A stretch of DNA of 64,000 nucleotides from CAWBOY01 sp963790585 (GTDB lineage Bacteria > Planctomycetota > Planctomycetia > Gemmatales > Gemmataceae): the NCBI GenBank assembly GCA_963790585.1, contig CAWBOY010000006.1:1116001-1180000 (forward strand), in the 5' to 3' direction. The notes beneath the pieces are model-generated. The model was not told the DNA's origin. It did not search any database and was given only the letters and a program-made list of their open reading frames with translations. A program made the translations under genes and the position numbers. This document shows positions 26,893 to 36,363 of the stretch, one piece after another. Numbering within the stretch: position 1 is the first letter of the stretch; the number at the start of each line of letters is the position of its first letter.

Positions 26893-26903
26893 CACGACTC
26901 ACG

Positions 26904-26933
26904 TTGATACTTCCTGTGTGCAATCCATATGTT
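26904..26933 (+). promoter_or_regulatory. Candidate promoter of STAND gene B
   Basis: TTGATA (26904-26909), an 18-base spacer and TATGTT (26928-26933) end 32 bases before the ATG at 26966. It is weaker than the gene A promoter but correctly placed. Confidence 0.4.
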
Positions 26934-26965
26934 AACCACTCTAGCGGCCCCTGAGACCTCGCAAA

Positions 26966-29392
26966 ATGATGAGTAGCAACCCCAATCGCCAGCAACGTCT
27001 TCCGATCTTTCTCCCCGCGCAACAGCTTTCGCAGCTGAACATCACCGACCCTAAGAAACTAAGCGCGTTCCTCAAAGGCGACCGAAGCCAATCCACGCCC
27101 GAGGCCCCGGACCGCAAGGAGCAACCGCAAGGAGGCCTGTGGCGGCTGCGAACGCGCGAACTGATTGGCCGCGTGGCGAGCGGCGCGAGGGCCCCGTGGC
27201 GAGTTCTCCTGATGTGCGATGCTGGACTCGGCAAGACTACGAACATGCATTGGCTGCAAAAGGAGATCGCCGCACAGACGCGCGGTCGGCAGATACCGTT
27301 TTTATTCCGACTCGACTGGAAGATGGAGCTGAAGCCCCTCCGCCGGGGTCTTGAAGATCCCGATGCACTTCTGGAATGGATGGCTGTTCAGCTCAAGACG
27401 GCAAACGAAGGTTCCCGGTTCGGAATGGAGACGTACCTTCGCCTTCTCCACCGCCTGCGCCGCGAGGGTCGGCTTACCTTGCTGATCGATGGCCTGGATC
27501 ATGTCATGTCGGATGACGAAATTTTGGAGCAAATCGCAGGATTGATGCACCAGCCTTATTGGGAATCGTGCCCTATTTGGATCTCAGGCAGGCCCGAAGC
27601 CTTTCGGAAAGAGTGGGTCGATCGCGCTGGCGATTGCCGCTGGCAGGTACTCCGCGTGGAGGCATTTTCAGCGAAACAGTCGCGTGACTTTCTCCGCATG
27701 GAAACCGGACATGAATGGTATGACGTGTTTCCCGCAGAAAGCCGGACTTTGCTTGCCATCCCCCGTTTCCTCCGCCTAATCGCGTCGGTTATTGAGCGTG
27801 CTTTACCGCAGCCTCCCGCCGGGCTGCGCGAGCAGAAGGAGGCGATTGAAAAGCTGGAACTGGATACGCCTGCGGGTGTCTATCATCGGGCCTACTTTGA
27901 GATTGACGACATCAGGAAGGGCAAGGTCGATGCCCACGGCCTGTTGGCCCAAGGCTTACAAAATTCCGAATTGGCCAATGTCGGTCTGGACGCTGGGCGT
28001 TCTCCATCCGAAGGCAATCTACGTGAGCGCGTGGACCGCCTTGGCTTGGAACTGGGAGCCACCGCGTTTTATATGATGAGCCGTGGCACCGACCGCGAAA
28101 ACCCGCAGCCGAATTGGTTGGGTGCCACCGAGAGTGAGCTAATCCGCGAAGTCGGCAGGAAATTGGAACGACTCGGCGTCCGCACCGCGGCAGACTACGA
28201 GCGCGACCTCACTGGGTTGCGCCAAATGAACAATCTCTCCCTCGATTTTCTGCTCTTCAACAATGACCAAGCTTCCGAGCATCTGGTATTCCACGACCGC
28301 ACCGTTCAAGCCTTCTTCGCATCCTCCTGGGCCGTGAAATATGGCACGGACGATAACTTGAAACTGATAAGCCGCTGGATCGGCGTCGTGCGTGGGTACG
28401 ACCACCACTATCCAGCATTTGATGAGTTTTGGCAATTCGCTGCCCAGATGCCGAACCGCGCATTGCGAAGGCCCACTCAGAACGACACAGAAGACTCCCA
28501 CAAAAGATGGTTGAGTCTGTTCAGCCCATGCTATTTGCCGCCCGCGGAGATCTGGGATCGCTACCAGGGTTTAAACGTCGGAGCATACGCATGGACTCAA
28601 TGGCACCATTCGATGGTTTACCATTCGATCAAATTGATGAAGGGTCGTGATCCGGATACCATCGATCGTTGGCGGTCATTGTGGCTTACGTTGGAGCATG
28701 GCGGCGGCACCACAGGCGAACGGCGGATTTACCGACGAATCATCGACGGCTTTCGGCGCTGTCCGAAAGATCCGGCACGCACCGGACGGCAGGAATTCGA
28801 GATGGGCTCCCTAGAGACGGAGTTAAACCGTGAAACCGACGAGGTTCTACACCCGGAGATAGTGGATACCTTTTCGATGCACGAGTCTCCAGTCACGAAT
28901 GAACAATTTGAGCTATACGATCCGGAACACAATCAGCTCAGACACAAATATTCCAGTACAGGCAAGCAACCTGTGATTCAGGTGAGCTTTTGGGAAGCAG
29001 CCTGTTTCGCATTGTGGACGGGCAAGCGCCTGCCGACCGAGGTGGAATGGGAGTACTCATGCCGTGCTGGGACGACGACTGCGTACTGGTTTGGAGACAA
29101 TCCAGATGACCTGGGGAACTACGCCTGGTTTAGGAGCAACTCTGGAAGCAAAACGCACTCGGTAGGCCGGAAAGAGCCGAATGCTTGGGGCCTCTTCGAC
29201 ATGCATGGCAATATTTGGGAGTGGTGCGACAGCTTTTATGAGGCTGGGGGCTCGAACCGAGTTAACCGCGGCGGTAGCTGGCTCGACCCGGCTGTTAGCT
29301 GCCGGTCCGCCTGTCGGAGCAGGGACTCTCCTGTCACCTGCAACATCTTTGTCGGCTTTCGCCTTTCCGCAGGTCGGTCCAGGAACGAGTAA
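26966..29392 (+). CDS. STAND gene B: NACHT-like NTPase with FGE-sulfatase domain, not diversified at its end
   Basis: 808 residues, ATG 26966 (a second ATG follows directly). Same order as A: QLSQLNITDPKKL; Walker A CDAGLGKTTN; Walker B LTLLIDGLDHVM; WISGRPEAFR; the helical region; FGE domain (FEMGSLETEL, PVTNEQFELYDPEH, LPTEVEWEYSCRAGTTTAYW, GLFDMHGNIWEW). The end RVNRGGSWLDPAVSCRSACR keeps the fold motif, but its codons do not follow the NNC pattern. The protein stops at GRSRNE without the shared GAKSSRSGG tail. DNA after the stop nevertheless still carries part of the shared tail (29417-29513), so B may be a former target. The 5' leader resembles that of D (GCGGCCCCTGAGA), indicating duplication. 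Confidence 0.88.
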   Translation: MMSSNPNRQQRLPIFLPAQQLSQLNITDPKKLSAFLKGDRSQSTPEAPDRKEQPQGGLWRLRTRELIGRVASGARAPWRVLLMCDAGLGKTTNMHWLQKEIAAQTRGRQIPFLFRLDWKMELKPLRRGLEDPDALLEWMAVQLKTANEGSRFGMETYLRLLHRLRREGRLTLLIDGLDHVMSDDEILEQIAGLMHQPYWESCPIWISGRPEAFRKEWVDRAGDCRWQVLRVEAFSAKQSRDFLRMETGHEWYDVFPAESRTLLAIPRFLRLIASVIERALPQPPAGLREQKEAIEKLELDTPAGVYHRAYFEIDDIRKGKVDAHGLLAQGLQNSELANVGLDAGRSPSEGNLRERVDRLGLELGATAFYMMSRGTDRENPQPNWLGATESELIREVGRKLERLGVRTAADYERDLTGLRQMNNLSLDFLLFNNDQASEHLVFHDRTVQAFFASSWAVKYGTDDNLKLISRWIGVVRGYDHHYPAFDEFWQFAAQMPNRALRRPTQNDTEDSHKRWLSLFSPCYLPPAEIWDRYQGLNVGAYAWTQWHHSMVYHSIKLMKGRDPDTIDRWRSLWLTLEHGGGTTGERRIYRRIIDGFRRCPKDPARTGRQEFEMGSLETELNRETDEVLHPEIVDTFSMHESPVTNEQFELYDPEHNQLRHKYSSTGKQPVIQVSFWEAACFALWTGKRLPTEVEWEYSCRAGTTTAYWFGDNPDDLGNYAWFRSNSGSKTHSVGRKEPNAWGLFDMHGNIWEWCDSFYEAGGSNRVNRGGSWLDPAVSCRSACRSRDSPVTCNIFVGFRLSAGRSRNE

Positions 29393-29416
29393 GCAATTAG
29401 GCGCCAGCGCGCCGGC

Positions 29417-29513
29417 AGGCGACGGAGCCGCGGGCCTAGAGGAGAGTGAGTGAGCGGAGCGAACGGTGGCGGAACTTATCTGCGGCGGAGTCGCCGGAGT
29501 GGACCGCTCCAAG
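29417..29513 (+). repeat. Shared DGR-type 3' tail downstream of gene B, now non-coding
   Basis: GGCGACGGAGCCGCGGGC, GAGTGAGCGGAGCGAACGG and TGCGGCGGAGTCGCCGGAGT match the tails of variable regions A, C and E, but here after the stop codon and with several changes. Its survival without the variable core suggests a decayed or converted target. Confidence 0.7.
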
Positions 29514-29556
29514 GGCTGGGTGGGGCGAACACCCAGCCGGGGCGAGGGCGACGCCG

Positions 29557-29928
29557 TTACGCGGCATAGCCGCGCTTGCCTCGAATCGCTTCGGACATTT
29601 CGGCAAACAGGCCCGACTCCAGACGGCGACCCACGATGATATTGCGGTCCCGCAGGGCCTCGATCGTCGACGGCTCCAGGTCATAGCTCACCACCGCCAC
29701 GCGGCAGGGCAATACCGACAAGAACAATCGCCGCACAAGCAGTTCCTGCTCCAACGGCGTCAGCCCCATGTGGTTGACGTCAAAAATCACCCCTGCCGCG
29801 TCCGCCGGCACCAGCGGATCGCGCGGCTGCGCCTGCTGAAAACTCAAGTCGTTGTCCACGCAGTAACCGTGAGCCAGATCCGTGTTGACCTCATCAATCG
29901 ACCGACAATAGACTGTGGGAAGTGTCAT
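29557..29928 (-). CDS. Hypothetical protein, receiver-like pattern
   Basis: 123 residues starting MTLPTVYCRSIDEVNTDLAH. A beta-alpha pattern with GVIFDVNHMGLTPLEQELLV and RVAVVSYDLEPSTIEALRDR is reminiscent of small receiver or Rossmann-type folds, without a clear phosphorylation triad. It stands between STAND genes B and C, with a GTGCCTTCTT motif 57 bases upstream of its start. The plus-strand frame over the same bases looks like a shadow (poor codon choice). Function unknown. Confidence 0.6.
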   Translation of the reverse strand: MTLPTVYCRSIDEVNTDLAHGYCVDNDLSFQQAQPRDPLVPADAAGVIFDVNHMGLTPLEQELLVRRLFLSVLPCRVAVVSYDLEPSTIEALRDRNIIVGRRLESGLFAEMSEAIRGKRGYAA

Positions 29929-29984
29929 GGTGTAGCCCCGTGTTTTCCTATGTTAGGCCGCCAACCCTGAGCGGCTCTAAGAAT

Positions 29985-29996
29985 AAGAAGGCACGG
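29985..29996 (-). promoter_or_regulatory. CCGTGCCTTCTT motif
   Basis: Reverse-complement copy of the GCGTGCCTTCTT motif (first base differs), 57 bases before the start at 29928. Same orientation relative to its gene as the other copies. Confidence 0.5.
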
Positions 29997-30102
29997 GTCG
30001 AGATGAAATCCGATGCGAATATCTAAAGTATATTGGAACGCGTATATGTAGTTATCTTATTTTTCGAGTTCGCTGCGCGAACTCCAAGACATGCTCCCAC
30101 CG

Positions 30103-30350
30103 TCCGCTCCGGCGACTGCGCCGCAGCTTCGTTCCGTCTCCGTTCGCTCCGCTCACTCCGACTCCACTTCGCCCGCGGCTCCGTCGCCTACGCTCCTGCT
30201 GGACTTGGCTCCAACGATGCAGGGAACTGCGGCCAGCCGGAAGCCATAGTCGTGGTCCCGGCGGTCGGGCTCGAACCAGAAGCGGAACGCCGACCGGCAG
30301 CGCCTGCCGAAGTAGTACCAGCTCCCGCCGCGGAGCACGCGAGCCAAGGC
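30103..30350 (-). repeat. DGR variable region C plus 3' tail
   Basis: Read on the minus strand it begins GCCTTGGCTCGCGTGCTCCG and ends in the shared tail past the stop codon (to CGCCGGAGCGGA). Core codons include TAC TAC TTC, CGC, TTC, TGG, TTC, CGC, GAC and GAC, differing from A, E and F mostly at first and second positions. The codon after TGC is ATC (A has AAC, E has ACC). Confidence 0.85.
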
Positions 30351-32450
30351 CTCCTGGTCATACCAATGCACACACCACTCCCGGACATTTCCCGCCATAT
30401 CGAAGAGGCCGTTATCATTCGGCAATCGTCGACCGTCGTTTACGGGAACCGTATGACCCGTCCCATAGGGCTGGTCAAAATGAGCGTACTTTTTCAATTG
30501 GCGTTCGCTCTTGATCCCAAGAAACCACCGCTCCGCGGTGCCGCGGCGCGCCGCATGTTCCCACTCCAACTCGTTGGGTAAACGGCAACCACACCAGACA
30601 GCGAATACAGACGCGTCGTACCAACTCACGTTGACCACCGGACAATAATCGTCGCCGTTGCCATCGGCGCCGGACAGTGGATGAGCGCACTCGGCCTTGT
30701 CATCCTTCCAATATCGCCACCGAAAATCCTTGTGGCCTGGATCAAATGACTCATACATGAGATTGGTGACCGGCCATTGATGCATGGAAAAGGCTGCGAC
30801 CTGCCGAGGTTCGCCAGGATTAGGAGGATCCTTCAGGTGATCCGCTTGATAGTGGCAAATCCCCTCGTCGATCCGCTTGAACCCACCCGTGATCTCGCGG
30901 CAAATCTGCCGTTGCTTCGGCGTTCCATTCTTCGCCAGTCGCGAAAACTCTGCAAGAAAATCCTCCACCACCGAGCCGGCCCACTCCTTCATCCGGTCCC
31001 AACTTCGGTAGATGAATTCCGTCGAGCGAACCGGGGCGGCAGGTTGGTAGAGGGGCGACATCGCCCCGACCCAGGCTTTGCGGTCGACGGCTTCCGGCGG
31101 CATTTCGCTCGCATAGCGCCAAAGCCAATAGAAGCCGCGATTCTGATCCGTCAACGGATTCACTATCCAATTGCCTAGCAGTTCGACATCCTTCGGACCT
31201 GCCCAACGGGAAATCCAGCAAGCCGCGAAGAATTCCTGGAGCGAGGCGTTGCGCCAAAGCAAGTCTTTGCCCTGTTCGGCAAGGTTTTGATTGTCGAACC
31301 AGCCGTGATTCAGCACCGTGTTCAAGGCTGTCAGGCCCGGGAGGATTTTCTCCCCAAGCAATTCCTCGGTAATACGTAAATTGGTTTGTTCAAGGCGATC
31401 GAGTACGGTGAAAAAGAACCCAGTGATATCGACGGCCTGGATGCGATCCAGGTTAGGCTCGACCCCCTTACTTTCCGGCCCTGCAAACACTTGCGCATAC
31501 ATTGAAAAGGCCAGGGCGCCTAGGGTCGCAAGGTAGCGATCCCACGTCACGCTGGTGATCGCCTGCCCTCCCTCTCCCGTCTGCTGCAAGGCGCGCTTGA
31601 GCATGTAGGTGCAGGCTTGCCAATAGACATCGCTCACAGTCTGGAGCTTTACCAGCTCCGCGGCCTGCAAAGGCCGGAGATATTCCAAGACGCGCGGGGT
31701 AGTGAGGATCCCGCACGCTTCGCTTGGCACATGATCATAGCGTTCCGTGCCATCTTCAAGCTGCCCCAGAGCTAAGCGTTGTTGAGCCTCGTCGAATTCG
31801 GTGATTTGAGCAAACGTCCATTCTCCCGTCTTGAATAGCTCGCCCCAAAATGCCTCCAGGGCAGACGGTCGGCCGGCAATGACAATTCGGCATCGGCTCC
31901 ATTCGCTAGTGCGCTCCAAAATATGAGCCAGGACTTGTACACTTTCCTTGCTTGCCATGTCGAGGCCATCGAAGAGCAAAACCAGTTCACCGCGCTGGCG
32001 CATACGCTCCAGCGACCGCTCCAACCGGGCTCGCTCACTTTCCGAATAACCCGCGGCAATGAGGAACGTATCGACGAGCGTCGCAACGCTGAAACTGCCA
32101 GAAAGAGAGCCGATGGGATGATAGACGGCGATTTGGCGGCGATTCTTATCACTCAGCTGATGACAGAGCCAGCGCAAATTGTAGGTCTTGCCCATGCCCG
32201 CTTCGGTGGTGAGGGCCAACCGCCGGAGCGATCGGCCATCGGAGGCGGCGTCCGCCAGGAGCTGCTCGCGAGTCAGTTCTAGCCAAAGATCCTGATCCGG
32301 CGCTGTCTCTTGGCTGTCCGTCGATCGCTCCCGGTCGAGCCGTACCTTACGAAACGCTTCCGGATGCAACGCGGCGGACGAATTAGCTCCGGCCTTCAGC
32401 AGATAGAGCCGCTGCGTCGGGTCAAACGGGATTTGTTTGAATTCCAGCAT
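30153..32450 (-). CDS. STAND gene C: divergent NACHT-like NTPase with DGR-diversified FGE-sulfatase domain
   Basis: 765 residues from ATG 32450 (MLEFKQIPFDPTQRLYLLKA), with AAAGGA upstream. Walker A is TTEAGMGKTYNL, Walker B LVLLFDGLD, then VIAGRPSALEAFW. The N-terminal region and ATPase differ clearly from A, B, D, E and F, but the C-terminal FGE domain (PVTNLMYESFDPGHKD, LPNELEWEHAARRGTAERWF, GLFDMAGNVREWCVHW, RVLRGGSW) and the variable end are of the same type. It is last in the operon that starts with the sigma-factor-like gene at 36256, and overlaps the preceding gene by 29 bases. So this sensor is tied to other products, unlike A and B. Confidence 0.88.
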   Translation of the reverse strand: MLEFKQIPFDPTQRLYLLKAGANSSAALHPEAFRKVRLDRERSTDSQETAPDQDLWLELTREQLLADAASDGRSLRRLALTTEAGMGKTYNLRWLCHQLSDKNRRQIAVYHPIGSLSGSFSVATLVDTFLIAAGYSESERARLERSLERMRQRGELVLLFDGLDMASKESVQVLAHILERTSEWSRCRIVIAGRPSALEAFWGELFKTGEWTFAQITEFDEAQQRLALGQLEDGTERYDHVPSEACGILTTPRVLEYLRPLQAAELVKLQTVSDVYWQACTYMLKRALQQTGEGGQAITSVTWDRYLATLGALAFSMYAQVFAGPESKGVEPNLDRIQAVDITGFFFTVLDRLEQTNLRITEELLGEKILPGLTALNTVLNHGWFDNQNLAEQGKDLLWRNASLQEFFAACWISRWAGPKDVELLGNWIVNPLTDQNRGFYWLWRYASEMPPEAVDRKAWVGAMSPLYQPAAPVRSTEFIYRSWDRMKEWAGSVVEDFLAEFSRLAKNGTPKQRQICREITGGFKRIDEGICHYQADHLKDPPNPGEPRQVAAFSMHQWPVTNLMYESFDPGHKDFRWRYWKDDKAECAHPLSGADGNGDDYCPVVNVSWYDASVFAVWCGCRLPNELEWEHAARRGTAERWFLGIKSERQLKKYAHFDQPYGTGHTVPVNDGRRLPNDNGLFDMAGNVREWCVHWYDQEALARVLRGGSWYYFGRRCRSAFRFWFEPDRRDHDYGFRLAAVPCIVGAKSSRSVGDGAAGEVESE

Positions 32451-33688
32451 CGGGATCCTTTGTTTTCTGTTCGTTCCATCGACCCTCAAAGTTCAGGCGC
32501 ACGTGTTCGCGATAGCGATCGAGGATGTCTTGGTAGTTGTCGAGGATGTGGTAGGCGTCCTTCGTGGTCTTTACTCTTTCCAGCCGTACACTCGTTGGGA
32601 TATCTTTCGCGTCCACAACTTGGTCGGCCGTCACGCAGACGGTATCGATCTTCTTTTCTGCCGCCGCAGCCAGCTTTCCCTGGAGAGAGTTCTCGACCAC
32701 GGTGCCAATTCGCCAATCACCGCATGGAAGATTGACGTCCTTGTCCTCGATATAGCCAGTGACAGCGACACACTCATCCAATATGGGACTCACGCGCACC
32801 ATCGCTTTGGTGATGGAGGCGGTCTCTTTTTTCTGCTTTTCACGGTCCCTGTAGCGCTCGTCGATTGCCAGGACAGCACACACGGCAGCCGCTTCGAGGG
32901 AGCGGCCCTCCAACGGGACGATCAGCTGCTCCGCGGTGTCCGGATCAAGTGATACCCGCATTCCCGTTGCGTCGAATCTCTCGAGATGCCACCGGAGTCG
33001 AAGCGGTAGCGCGAGCGATAGCGCGGCCAAACGGAGCGTTTGTTGCAAGGATGTCGGCAGGTATTTGCTTGGCTCCTCGGCGCGGAATAGAAACGGAATC
33101 AATCCGAGGCCCCAGTGGTTTGGCGTAACCAGACCCGGCGGCCCGCCTGCCATCCCTTCCACCACAAGTTGTAAGGCTAAACCGTTCTGGTTCTGGCCGA
33201 ACAAAACGGGCGTCCGCTCACAGAAATCGGGATTGTCGGACTCGCTTGCTTGATTGATGATGTCGTCCACGATGACACTTCCCAATGTACGGGAACTGCT
33301 GCTCGAAAAACTCTCTGGAAAGGCCGGAGACACCCGTGGCGCGTCCTCCCGGAAACACGTTTCCGTTTGATGCCACAGCTCGCTATAGATTCTTTCAGCA
33401 TCAGCACGCATTCCCACGACGCCAAGCAAGGATCGCGCTGACGCGGAAAGCGCTTTGCAGCGATTTGCGATTGTGTGGTCTTGAAGGTTTGGAAAATTGG
33501 CGTTGTCCAGAGCGTCGCAGTATTTAAGGAGTCTCGCAGCACGTTCCTTGCGGGTAGGTCCTTGCGCGAAGGCAATCCTTCAGCTCTCGTAAGAACGTGC
33601 TATTTGATCCACACAATTTTTGGCGAAACACGTTTCGGCGCTCAAGGCCCTGGCCAAATTTCTCGTCACCTTCCGCATTAGACGACAT
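32422..33688 (-). pseudogene. Hypothetical operon partner of STAND gene C; frameshifted near its start
   Basis: ATG 33688 has an excellent AGGAG. The frame MSSNAEGDEKFGQGLERRNV runs into a stop, but a one-base shift near 33575 joins it to a long open frame (ERAARLLKYCDALDNANFPN, then MLGVVGMRADAERIYSELWH) ending at 32422; about 420 residues when restored. Recognisable pieces: a helical N-terminal half, SLDPDTAEQLIVPLEGRSLE and a C-terminal basic helical part. No known family. Because it overlaps the STAND gene C start, the two are translationally coupled, which suggests a joint function. Confidence 0.65.
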
Positions 33689-33726
33689 TGAATTCTCCTA
33701 GCCTTTTCGAGTTCGATTCTAGCTGC

Positions 33727-34248
33727 CTATTGGTTACTGCTTCGGTCCACTGTGTAGATCAACTCCGTGCCGGGCTTTATTTCATTTATGCGCTCGCCAA
33801 GCAAGAGTGGCATATAGATTTCGGCGTATAGATAACGAGCACCGTCGCCATTGGTGGCCTCTCTTAGCTGAATATCCCGCGATACCAGTTCCTCGCTCGT
33901 AAGTTCATCAATGCGCCGCTTGACTTTGACTTGAACGACTCTACTGGGAACCAAATCAATAGAATACAGGATCGTGAGCCATTCCGACCCCCGATCCCAT
34001 TCGATGCGCGGAATTCCGTTCGATTCTTCAGAAGAAGGGGAAGAAGAAGTAGCTGCCTCTCCGGCGAGACCGTAAAACCGCTTACATTCAAGGTGGGCCA
34101 GATTCACGCTGAAGTCACCGACGAGGCGTATTGCGTCATTCCTTCCACGCCCCGGCGATTTGGCTCCTGACGCAGAAGAGTCCTGAATCGCCTCACACAC
34201 GAAATCACCAACCACGCGAGTTTGCTCGTTTTCGATTCGACTAGCCAT
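33727..34248 (-). CDS. Hypothetical protein, paralogue of the product at 34692
   Basis: 173 residues. Its C-terminal third (GARYLYAEIYMPLLLGERIN followed by EIKPGTELIYTV) matches the C-terminus of the protein at 34692-35318 (YLFAELDIPQLLGERANEII), so both belong to one family. The central part is beta-rich. It is 3 bases downstream of the DUF6941-like gene and 38 bases upstream of the next gene, hence part of the same operon. Function unknown. Confidence 0.7.
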   Translation of the reverse strand: MASRIENEQTRVVGDFVCEAIQDSSASGAKSPGRGRNDAIRLVGDFSVNLAHLECKRFYGLAGEAATSSSPSSEESNGIPRIEWDRGSEWLTILYSIDLVPSRVVQVKVKRRIDELTSEELVSRDIQLREATNGDGARYLYAEIYMPLLLGERINEIKPGTELIYTVDRSSNQ

Positions 34249-34251
34249 GGC

Positions 34252-34650
34252 TCACCTCAATCTGAGCGGACGCTCATCGATCAACTCGTTGTTAAACCAA
34301 AACTGAACGGTGTACAACCCTGCTCGAGGAAAGGGGCAGTTGCGGATGCGAAAGGATACTGCGGCGATTTCCAAAGGGTCGTTGTTGAAAGACATCATTT
34401 GGCCACGCGTTGCAAAGGCTCGCGCGCCGGTCTCCTCGAAAACACATTGAATCTTCGCTTCGCCCTTCCCATATCCATCCGTCAGCGCCAAAAACACACA
34501 CACTTCCTCCACTAGCAGCGGGTAGGGTGGTTCGTCAATGGAATGAATATTACTCGTTAACCCATAGACGCAGACCCTCCCGCTATCGGCGGGAGCAAAT
34601 TCCCAGTCGTCACAAAGAATCATGTAACGGACTACCGGCTTGATGGCCAT
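34252..34650 (-). CDS. DUF6941-like protein
   Basis: 132 residues. The sequence MAIKPVVRYMILCDDWEFAP, the LTSNIHSIDEPPYPLLVEEV segment and the end LYTVQFWFNNELIDERPLRL fit the planctomycete DUF6941 family as I remember it (whole-length match to a compact beta-sandwich-like protein). Biochemical function is not known. It is third in the five- to six-gene operon that ends with STAND gene C. Confidence 0.75.
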   Translation of the reverse strand: MAIKPVVRYMILCDDWEFAPADSGRVCVYGLTSNIHSIDEPPYPLLVEEVCVFLALTDGYGKGEAKIQCVFEETGARAFATRGQMMSFNNDPLEIAAVSFRIRNCPFPRAGLYTVQFWFNNELIDERPLRLR

Positions 34651-34691
34651 GGCGTTTGATTCTCCATTGGTTCATGAAGTACGCGCGCTGT

Positions 34692-35318
34692 TTACCGCCT
34701 ACATTTTGGGTTAAAGGTGTAGACTAATCTTGTTCCTGGTATTATCTCATTCGCGCGTTCACCTAGCAATTGCGGAATATCGAGTTCCGCAAACAGGTAG
34801 GGAGTTCCGTCCGGTCGATTGGCCTCCGTCAGTGGAATTTTTCGCGAGATCAACTCCTCGCTGCTACCATCGTCCATGCGCTGCGCAATTTTGACTTCCA
34901 GGAGCTTTTCTGCCACCATATCCGGCGTTAGCAAGACGGTGACCAAGCGTGAATCGACGTCTTCTTGAACACCAGGCACTTTATCGGGTGTCTCCGTGCG
35001 GCAGTCACCACCGCCGGCCAGCGCGAATACGCTATAGTATTCCAGTTGCCCATCCGGACGTTGTTTAACAGTGCCGACAGGAGGGATGGGAGAATTGTCG
35101 AATGAGAGGTGCTGAGGTCCATTGTCCACAGCTTCCTCAGCAATTTTCCTGGCTAACTGGATCATCGCTGGCGATGGGTCCGTCGCGTCAGGATCGAGCA
35201 AACGGAACTGGTCTCGAATGACGACATCGCGCTGGCGAGCCTGTTCCATTGCCTGACTCTGTTCCGCATCAAGCAATCCAAACTTATGCAACAAAACAGC
35301 AGTTTTGATAATGTTCAT
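34692..35318 (-). CDS. Hypothetical protein, paralogue of the product at 33727
   Basis: 208 residues. ATG 35318 overlaps the stop of the sigma-factor-like gene as ATGA. The first 60 residues are helical (MNIIKTAVLLHKFGLLDAEQ and on), followed by a beta-rich domain that ends YLFAELDIPQLLGERANEII-PGTRLVYTF, homologous to the gene at 33727. Translational coupling suggests it works with the regulator. No catalytic motif seen. Confidence 0.7.
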   Translation of the reverse strand: MNIIKTAVLLHKFGLLDAEQSQAMEQARQRDVVIRDQFRLLDPDATDPSPAMIQLARKIAEEAVDNGPQHLSFDNSPIPPVGTVKQRPDGQLEYYSVFALAGGGDCRTETPDKVPGVQEDVDSRLVTVLLTPDMVAEKLLEVKIAQRMDDGSSEELISRKIPLTEANRPDGTPYLFAELDIPQLLGERANEIIPGTRLVYTFNPKCRR

Positions 35319-36256
35319 GGGTTCCCCTCCGTGTATTTCTGTTCGAAAATGATTCCTAGTTTGACTAACGCGGCAGATAACTTTCTCCGCACGGTTCCCT
35401 TTGGAAAACCCAACTCGGCGGCAATATCGTCGAAGGTTCGATCATCGACGAAGCGCATCACAACGATTTGCCGCATGTCCGAGTCCAGGTTATTAAGCGC
35501 CTCCTGCACGGAGTCGACTTGCTCCGAGCGGATACGAATGTCGATGGGCTCCTCGCTGACATCGATTTTGCCATCTAAGATTGCTTTGCCGGCGATGTCG
35601 TCGCCGCGGGTATGGTCGGTGATTGTCACAAAGTGATCTTGCTGGCGAACCCCATCGCGGACTTCGCCTGTTCCCTGCGGTATCCCGGCCAAATCCTTTA
35701 CCAACCGGATCACGGGTTTTTGCTGGAGCTTGCCTTCAATCTGCTTAATCCAGGTCTTGTGGCGAACGCCCTTAAACTTAGACCGCTTGGCGTACCAGAC
35801 TTCTCCGAATTCCACTGTACAAGCGTGTCCTTCCATTGCGAATGCGATGGAGACCTGTTCCAGCGTCAATTCCCGGATATACGCCAACCAATTCTTGGCA
35901 GATTTCTCAACGTATTGGCGAAAGTCAGGATCTCCCGGCAACCGATCGGCCAGTTCCTTCCACTCCGGAAGTTCATTATCGCCTTCTGCCGAGAAAAGAG
36001 TCTTTAAGCCCGGCAGTTCCTCAAAGTACGTTTGCGCTTGAGCATCAAGGCCTATTGGCCACGGCTCGCGAAACCTTCCCCCAGCGGCGTAGACGAAGTA
36101 CTTCTCACCATGACCTTGTAGCGGAATCCCGAACAGACTCGCGACCACCTCGCGAGACACTTTCAAGGGGGGCAATTTTTCCCATTCCCAACCCACTGGA
36201 CCCAGTTTCGATGAAACTGTTGGCGGCGGCTTCGTTCGCTCCTTTTGCTTCGGCAT
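35315..36256 (-). CDS. Sigma-factor-like regulator with C-terminal region 4
   Basis: 313 residues, AAGGAG before the ATG. The C-terminal 60 residues form a sigma-70 region 4: VQEALNNLDSDMRQIVVMRF, then DDRTFDDIAAELGFPKGTVR and RKLSAALVKLG. The long N-terminal part (GWEWEKLPPLKVSREVVASL and FAMEGHACTVEFGEVWYAKR) is not a normal region 2, so it may be an atypical ECF-like factor or a DNA-binding regulator that uses the sigma4 fold. It heads the operon leading to STAND gene C. Confidence 0.75.
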   Translation of the reverse strand: MPKQKERTKPPPTVSSKLGPVGWEWEKLPPLKVSREVVASLFGIPLQGHGEKYFVYAAGGRFREPWPIGLDAQAQTYFEELPGLKTLFSAEGDNELPEWKELADRLPGDPDFRQYVEKSAKNWLAYIRELTLEQVSIAFAMEGHACTVEFGEVWYAKRSKFKGVRHKTWIKQIEGKLQQKPVIRLVKDLAGIPQGTGEVRDGVRQQDHFVTITDHTRGDDIAGKAILDGKIDVSEEPIDIRIRSEQVDSVQEALNNLDSDMRQIVVMRFVDDRTFDDIAAELGFPKGTVRRKLSAALVKLGIIFEQKYTEGNP

Positions 36257-36363
36257 GCTGTCTCCTTAAATCAGAAAATCAGAAGCATGGCTTGACGGAC
36301 TATAGCCACTATCCTTACTAAGGCACGCATTCCTTGGAAAAAACCAAAATAAAATGAGCGGCT

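Noticed and set aside
29446..29970. Plus-strand 174-codon frame as a gene, or as a DGR accessory (Avd) protein
   Set aside because: It is antisense to a better minus-strand frame and lacks the helical Avd pattern. The minus-strand protein itself does not look like Avd either.
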